Source: Euryarchaeota archaeon UBA58
GTDB lineage: Archaea; Thermoplasmatota; Poseidoniia; Poseidoniales; Thalassarchaeaceae
Length of the DNA stretch: 10,018 nucleotides
Assembly: GCA_002498525.1 (NCBI GenBank)
Contig: DAHR01000018.1
Coordinates: 57,787 to 67,804, forward strand
Direction of reading: 5' to 3'
The translations under genes were made by a program, and so were the position numbers. Below the pieces are notes generated by a model. It ran no database searches. It was not told the DNA's origin and worked only from the letters and a program-made list of their open reading frames with translations. Shown here one piece after another: positions 6,378 through 10,018 of this stretch (position 1 is the first letter of the stretch; each line of letters opens with the position of its first letter).

Positions 6378-6524
6378 CGACTTCAGCCCCCCTACGATTC
6401 AAGAATGCTGATTGTCGACCGATTCGACTTAATGATTTCTCGCATCGATTATTTCTATCGTCTCATCTCTAATAATGGCTTAGTCACACAGTTGGATCAA
6501 TCGCTACGCATCCTGCTGCTCAAT
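6378..6524 (-). other. Gap upstream of the reductase operon
   Basis: This 147-base gap between the AhpD-like stop and the reductase start is the natural place for the operon promoter. It is AT-rich around 6421-6475. The only candidate TATA-like sequences are weak (ATTAAG at 6428-6433 and AATAAT near 6450, minus strand), and none is convincing. I see no RNA gene, long inverted repeat or further ORF. Confidence 0.4.
6387..6392 (-). promoter_or_regulatory. GGGGGG ribosome-site candidate for the hydroquinone reductase
   Basis: Six G's end nine bases before the TTG at 6377, which supports TTG as the start rather than the ATG at residue 13. A run of G's can pair with the CCUCC of the 16S tail with one G-U pair. 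The same type of G-run precedes the pirin and coiled-coil starts. Confidence 0.4.
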
Positions 6525-7091
6525 TCAGGAACGCCCCATCTCATCAAGATAATCCATTTCTGAGAAATAGCCCTCATCAGCGGTCATTCGGGCCCTTTTC
6601 TCGTACATCTCGTCGCTGTCCCACTCGATTGCACCGAGTCCATCGACGTATTTGTTGTAGAGACAGAAGGCGCCTGCTATCAGCACCGTGTCATGCACTT
6701 CCAGATCGGTCGCACCTTCTCTCTTCGCGGCCTCGACATCCTCTGCCTCGACGAGGCGGGCATTCCTCGCTACCTTCTCAGCGATAGTCAGCAGGAGCTT
6801 CATCTTGGGCGAGAGTGGGGCGCTGATGAGATCGGCTCGCACCGCATCGACCAGAGCGCCATCGTCAGCCGCTAGATACGAGACGATCGAACCGTGCGAT
6901 TTGGCGCAGAATTCGCATTCGTTGACGCGTGAGACATGTGTGGCGATCAACTCCCTCTCTATCTGAGTGAGCGTCGAATCGCCTCGCAGTAGGACTTCAG
7001 CTAGTTGCTTCATCGGGATCGCGGCGGCAGGATTGACGTTCAACAGGCCGCGGATCCCCGGAATATCTTCAGGCAGTTCGATGTGAGCCAT
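6525..7091 (-). CDS. AhpD-like peroxidase-related protein (carboxymuconolactone decarboxylase family)
   Basis: A 188-residue all-helical protein of the AhpD/CMD superfamily, whose members reduce peroxides using a CxxC pair. The proton-relay set is complete with AhpD spacing: Glu47, Cys59, Cys62 and His66 (12, 3 and 4 residues apart, as in mycobacterial Glu118-Cys130-Cys133-His137), in NECEFCAKSHGSIV. The flanking PGIRGLL and the C-terminal half (LSPKMKLLLTIAEKVARN, then FCLYNKYVDGLGAI) fit the 'peroxidase-related enzyme' subgroup. It has no signal peptide and is probably cytosolic. The start is ATG 7091, with a TATA-like box about 24 bases upstream, so the message may be leaderless. The electron donor is unknown. 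It is separated from the reductase gene by 147 bases, so it may be a separate unit, but its redox theme matches the next two genes. Confidence 0.91.
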   Translation of the reverse strand: MAHIELPEDIPGIRGLLNVNPAAAIPMKQLAEVLLRGDSTLTQIERELIATHVSRVNECEFCAKSHGSIVSYLAADDGALVDAVRADLISAPLSPKMKLLLTIAEKVARNARLVEAEDVEAAKREGATDLEVHDTVLIAGAFCLYNKYVDGLGAIEWDSDEMYEKRARMTADEGYFSEMDYLDEMGRS

Positions 7092-7099
7092 CAGATGGC
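7087..7099. repeat. 13-base palindrome over the AhpD-like start codon
   Basis: GCCATC, A, GATGGC: a perfect 6-bp inverted repeat with one central base. It contains the start codon (7089-7091) and sits where transcription should begin if the TATA-like box at 7112-7118 is used. A repressor bound here would block initiation. It is also short enough to be chance, partly shaped by coding sequence. Confidence 0.4.
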
Positions 7100-7111
7100 C
7101 GTCGAGTTTCG

Positions 7112-7118
7112 TTTATTT
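7112..7118 (-). promoter_or_regulatory. TATA-like box for the AhpD-like gene
   Basis: AAATAAA on the minus strand, centred about 24 bases before ATG 7091 in a short AT-rich patch. Spacing and composition fit an archaeal promoter producing a leaderless or nearly leaderless mRNA. No Shine-Dalgarno-like sequence precedes the ATG, which agrees. Confidence 0.45.
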
Positions 7119-7207
7119 GAAGAATTATCGATAGCCATCGATTTCTTTCTCGCAGGCTCCCGCTGCGGGGATGGCTCAATGTTTTGTTGGGATGGTCAAG
7201 CCACCAT

Positions 7208-7225
7208 CGCGCTCGCGAGAGCGCG
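7208..7225. repeat. Perfect GC-rich hairpin directly after the MoxR stop
   Basis: CGCGCTC, GCGA, GAGCGCG: a 7-bp stem and 4-base loop, one base beyond the stop codon of the MoxR gene. No T-tract follows on the minus strand, so it is not a standard intrinsic terminator. It contains the 12-mer CGCTCGCGAGAG (7210-7221), which recurs inverted at 8286-8297 on the other side of the gene. A smaller hairpin (CCCGC, T, GCGGG at 7159-7169) lies farther downstream. Confidence 0.6.
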
Positions 7226-7226
7226 G

Positions 7227-8219
7227 TCACTGGATTACAGGAACTGGCACTTCTGAGAGAATTTTCCTCACGATGTGATGCCCAGTGACACCACGAATCT
7301 TCGACTCAGGCTTCAAAAAGATTCGGTGGCTGACAACCTCGAGCGCGACTCCCTTGATATCGTCAGGAATCACATAATCCCGGCCATCGATCGCGGCACT
7401 CGCGCGCGCCGTCTTGAACAGCGACTGACTGGCGCGCGGAGAAGCACCAGTGATCACGCGGTGGTCCTCACGGGTCCGGTGTACCAACTCGACGATGTAA
7501 GAGAGGATGGCGGTGTCGACGTGAACGGTTTCGAGCGCCTTTTGCATCGCAACGACCTTTTTCGGCGAAGTGATCTGCTCGATATCGTAGTCGTCCTTAC
7601 CGCGAAGTTTGCGGCGTTGTAGAATCGACTTCTCTTCCTGGCGGTCGGGGTAGCCCATTGACATCTTCATCATGAATCGGTCCATCTGAGCCTCGGGCAG
7701 TGGGTAGGTTCCCTCTTGCTCGATCGGGTTCTGAGTCGCCATGGTGATGAAAGGAGCCGGCAGTTTGTGGGTGATCCCCTCAATCGTCACCTGCTTCTCC
7801 TCCATCGCTTCCAAGAGCGCAGCCTGCGTCTTCGGGGGGGCACGGTTGATCTCATCAGCAAGTAGAACGTTGGTGAACAGCGGACCGGGACGGAGCTTGA
7901 ATTCGCCCGCGTGCTGGTCGTACATGTAGGTCCCCATGATGTCGGCGGGCAGCAGGTCCGGGGTGAACTGAACTCGCTTGAACTTGCAGCCGAGTGCGGT
8001 CGCGAATGTGTTCGCCATCAGCGTCTTGGCGAGGCCTGGATAATCCTCGATGAGCATGTTGGCGTTGGAGAGGATTCCGATGGTGACTCGGCGCAGATTC
8101 TCCTGCTTTCCGATGATGACTTTCGCAACTTCGCTCATCAGACCATTGGCGATCTGTGACACGGTTTGAATGAGTTCTCGAGACTTGGGGTCACTTGCTG
8201 CTATGGTCAATCCAATCAC
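7227..8219 (-). CDS. MoxR-family AAA+ ATPase
   Basis: A 330-residue AAA+ ATPase of the MoxR group, thought to act as a chaperone that matures or activates partner complexes, often with VWA-domain proteins. Motifs: the MoxR-style Walker A EDYPGLAKT at 58-66 (Lys65); Walker B LLADEINRAPPKTQ with Asp122 and Glu123; sensor 1 in ATQNPIEQEGTYPLPEAQ (Asn164); then DRFMMKMSMGYP, and the C-terminal GASPRASQSLF and GRDYVIPDDIK blocks. All are intact and the length is normal. The start is GTG 8219: an in-frame TAG lies immediately before it (8220-8222), so no longer product is possible. The usual partners (DUF58, VWA, transglutaminase-like) are not in this window. A gap of 110 bases separates it from infB upstream and 135 bases from the AhpD-like gene downstream, so it may be a single-gene unit. 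Its target is unknown. Confidence 0.95.
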   Translation of the reverse strand: MIGLTIAASDPKSRELIQTVSQIANGLMSEVAKVIIGKQENLRRVTIGILSNANMLIEDYPGLAKTLMANTFATALGCKFKRVQFTPDLLPADIMGTYMYDQHAGEFKLRPGPLFTNVLLADEINRAPPKTQAALLEAMEEKQVTIEGITHKLPAPFITMATQNPIEQEGTYPLPEAQMDRFMMKMSMGYPDRQEEKSILQRRKLRGKDDYDIEQITSPKKVVAMQKALETVHVDTAILSYIVELVHRTREDHRVITGASPRASQSLFKTARASAAIDGRDYVIPDDIKGVALEVVSHRIFLKPESKIRGVTGHHIVRKILSEVPVPVIQ

Positions 8220-8238
8220 CTATTGAGTCGCGTGCCGG

Positions 8239-8253
8239 ATTTTACCTACTAAA
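8239..8253 (-). promoter_or_regulatory. Candidate promoter of the MoxR gene
   Basis: The minus strand reads CTTTAGTAGGTAAAAT here, giving two overlapping TATA-like choices centred about 22 and 31 bases before the GTG at 8219. It is the only AT-rich patch in an otherwise GC-rich gap. Which element is used cannot be decided from sequence. Confidence 0.3.
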
Positions 8254-8285
8254 GCATTCTCCGCTTCTGAACGGCTCACGAGTCA

Positions 8286-8297
8286 CTCTCGCGAGCG
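8286..8297. repeat. Inverted copy of a 12-mer also found after moxR
   Basis: CTCTCGCGAGCG is the exact reverse complement of CGCTCGCGAGAG at 7210-7221. The core CTCGCGAG is itself palindromic. I noticed intact CTCGCGAG at only these two places in the window, both non-coding and on either side of the MoxR gene. It could be a protein-binding motif or remnants of a flanking repeat. Confidence 0.55.
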
Positions 8298-8305
8298 TTC
8301 TTTCG

Positions 8306-8324
8306 CCCTCGCTGAGCGCGAGGG
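8306..8324. repeat. Perfect hairpin just after the infB stop
   Basis: CCCTCGC, TGAGC, GCGAGGG: a 7-bp stem and 5-base loop, starting five bases after the infB stop codon on the minus strand. The sequence after it (CGAAAGAACG) has no T-run. It may stabilise or help process the 3' end of the infB message. Confidence 0.6.
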
Positions 8325-8329
8325 AAGAG

Positions 8330-10018
8330 TCAGAGGCCCCAGAATGTGGAGTTCGGATCTTTCCTGTGAATGGAGGTGAGCTCGTCGAGAACTTCTTGCT
8401 CGGCGGAAGTGAGATCCATCTTGCGGAGTTTTCGAGCGTGCGACTCGGGGATATCGACCAGAAGCACATCTTCCTCGTCGATCTGTCGACCGACGGTGAC
8501 GCCGTCGATGGCAACGGCGACTTCAGCTCCTTGCATCGCCTCCTTCATCGAATCTTCACCCGAGCGAATCGATTTGATCCGACCGACTCGCTCGCCATGC
8601 TTCAGCAGGCGCTGACCAACGTGGATACGCCCAGCCAAGACTCGAACGCCCACGACAGCGGGTTTGGAGACGCGGAAGGTGTGGTCTGGGAGCAGCAGGA
8701 TTCGACCGGGGTAGACGACCGAGACGCGGCTCGCGTCCGCCAACTCACGGGTGCGCGTCTCGACCCATTCCTCACGCTCCTCCAAAATGCGATAGATGAT
8801 GTCAGAACCGATGTGCTGAACGCCTGTTTCGGACTTTTCGATCTCGGCGACAGCGTCCGGCAGAATGTCTGTCGAGAAGGCCAAGATGCAGCGGTGAAGT
8901 GGGTCCGTCGCATTCTCGGCGGAGCGCACATCGCGGCGGTTAACTTGTCCGATCGTAGCATGACGAATCGGGATTTCGATTTCTGCGAGTTCCTTTGCCA
9001 AGGCCTCCAATCCTCCTATGGTATCGGCCTTGATGGTGACGCCTTCCTCGTCCAATTCGATGGACAGATTCGCCTCAGCATCAGCCAGAGCCAGCGCCTC
9101 TTGGCGCTCAGCATCAGTTGAGACAACACGCATGGTAGTGCCAGCCAGAACGTTTTCAATTTCGGGCGCTGAAATCTTCAGTCCACTGGCAGCGTGAGCA
9201 ACCTCTGTATCGTCCCAGCGATTCCCAGCATCGCGCATCTCGGACATGCCGCGAGGCGCGAACATTCCCCGCACGCGCGTGGCTTTACCGCCCTCATCGG
9301 TCACGAGAACGATCTCGTCGCCCTTTTTGACGCTACCACGATAGAGAATGACATCCAGAGTCTTGCCAAGACCGCGCTCCTCCTTCATCTCGAGAACAGT
9401 GCCTTCGCCAGCCCCCTCGATATCGGTCAGCTGGTCGTCCAGATAGCGCTCAGCCATGCCAATCACAACGGCCAGCAAATCCTGAATCCCCTCACCCTGA
9501 CGCGCAGATATAGGAACAAGAGCAATCTCCTTGGTGAAATCCTTGATGCGGTCGTAGCGCTCCAGATTGAAGCCATGTTCGGCGAACGAACCAACTAATT
9601 TCCAGTATTTCTGATCAAAATGCCCCAAAGCCTCGGTGGTCTGCTCGCGCAATGCAAGCGCCATCGGCCGCCCACGAACACTTTCCCAACGATGAATCCG
9701 GTCAACCTTGTTAGCAGCGACGACGAACGGAGTTTTCGTCGCCTTCAAAATTCGAATCGATTCGATGGTCTGCGGCTTGCAACCATCGTTGATATCCACC
9801 ACCAGAATCGCAACATCAGCCAACGAGGAGCCACGTGCCCTCAGCGTAGAGAACGAATGATGCCCAGGCGTATCGATGAACAGCAACCCTGGAGATTCGA
9901 ACTTCTTGCCACCCATCAGCGGCCCGCACAACTCATTCAGCAGAACTGCAGGAACTTCAGTGGCCCCAATATGCTGGGTTATCCCCCCAGCTTCTCGATC
10001 CATCACGCTTGCCTGACG
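8330..10018 (-). CDS. infB: Archaeal translation initiation factor aIF5B (IF-2), 5' partial
   Basis: The GTPase that promotes ribosomal subunit joining and placement of initiator Met-tRNA. The frame is still open at 10018 (first codons read RQASVMDREAGG), so about 25-30 N-terminal residues with the P-loop GHVDHGKT are missing and the GTG at 10006 is not the start. Seen here: switch I GGITQHIGATEVP; G3 DTPGHHSF, where most relatives have GHE at the second position; G4 NKVDR; and G5 SARQGEG. Then come domain II (GTVLEMKEERGLGKTLDV), domain III (EGVTIKADTIGGLEAL and PIRHATIGQVNRRDV) and domain IV (KPAVVGVRVLAGRI). The closing KDPNSTFWGL resembles methanogen aIF5B ends. The 562 visible residues match a protein of about 590. 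No intein is present in the visible part. The domain plan is archaeal, which is the main evidence for the host domain. Confidence 0.97.
   Translation of the reverse strand, partial: RQASVMDREAGGITQHIGATEVPAVLLNELCGPLMGGKKFESPGLLFIDTPGHHSFSTLRARGSSLADVAILVVDINDGCKPQTIESIRILKATKTPFVVAANKVDRIHRWESVRGRPMALALREQTTEALGHFDQKYWKLVGSFAEHGFNLERYDRIKDFTKEIALVPISARQGEGIQDLLAVVIGMAERYLDDQLTDIEGAGEGTVLEMKEERGLGKTLDVILYRGSVKKGDEIVLVTDEGGKATRVRGMFAPRGMSEMRDAGNRWDDTEVAHAASGLKISAPEIENVLAGTTMRVVSTDAERQEALALADAEANLSIELDEEGVTIKADTIGGLEALAKELAEIEIPIRHATIGQVNRRDVRSAENATDPLHRCILAFSTDILPDAVAEIEKSETGVQHIGSDIIYRILEEREEWVETRTRELADASRVSVVYPGRILLLPDHTFRVSKPAVVGVRVLAGRIHVGQRLLKHGERVGRIKSIRSGEDSMKEAMQGAEVAVAIDGVTVGRQIDEEDVLLVDIPESHARKLRKMDLTSAEQEVLDELTSIHRKDPNSTFWGL

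Noticed and set aside
6415..6429. GTCGA-CCGAT-TCGAC inverted repeat upstream of the hydroquinone reductase
   Set aside because: Arms are only 5 bp in a sequence where TCGA is very common, so chance is the simpler explanation.
8195..9121. 308-codon plus-strand frame opposite infB
   Set aside because: It is fully antisense to conserved aIF5B domains and has no recognisable motif.
1..10018. A defence, toxin-antitoxin or CRISPR system
   Set aside because: I looked for spaced direct repeats, nuclease or toxin motifs and small paired genes. MoxR, ParA and the coiled-coil protein do not form a known defence layout.

Overview
The window most likely comes from an archaeon. The clearest sign is the minus-strand gene at the right edge, an archaeal/eukaryal-type translation initiation factor aIF5B (infB). 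It has the signature GGITQHIGATEVP and the domain plan seen in methanogen aIF5B proteins. TATA-like boxes about 25 bases before some start codons, and the absence of classic GGAGG sites at several starts, fit this. The mix of genes and the mid-50s GC impression suggest a marine Thermoplasmatota-like lineage (for example Poseidoniales/Marine Group II), but that placement is inference and would need a phylogeny.

Left part, plus strand (1-2866): the C-terminal half of a P1B-type heavy-metal ATPase, whose start lies off the window; a 130-residue protein made of three tandem zinc ribbons; a possible 50-codon small ORF that starts on the base after the zinc-ribbon stop; and, after a hairpin-rich gap, a 366-residue highly charged coiled-coil protein.

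Right part, minus strand (2884-10018), in order of transcription: infB (5' end off the window), a MoxR-type AAA+ ATPase, an AhpD-like peroxidase-related protein, a glutathionyl-hydroquinone-reductase-like protein, a pirin, a YczE-type membrane protein and a Soj/ParA-type ATPase. The coiled-coil gene and parA converge, with 17 bases between their stop codons.

The reductase and pirin genes overlap by 4 bases, the membrane-protein and parA genes overlap by 8, and pirin and the membrane-protein gene are 29 bases apart, so these four probably form one operon. AhpD-like, hydroquinone reductase and pirin together look like a redox/quinone-detoxification set. That is notable because the reductase family normally needs glutathione, which most archaea lack. 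parA has no parB nearby, and the MoxR gene has no DUF58 or VWA partner in view.

Non-coding sequence is short (no gene-free stretch over 300 bases) but structured. There are perfect hairpins at or just after the stops of parA, moxR and infB. A 12-base element occurs in both gaps flanking moxR, in opposite orientations. A palindrome covers the AhpD start codon, and a 7-base inverted repeat flanks a TATA-like sequence before the coiled-coil gene. I see no tRNA, rRNA, CRISPR array, insertion sequence or integrase, and no clear new defence or mobile system.
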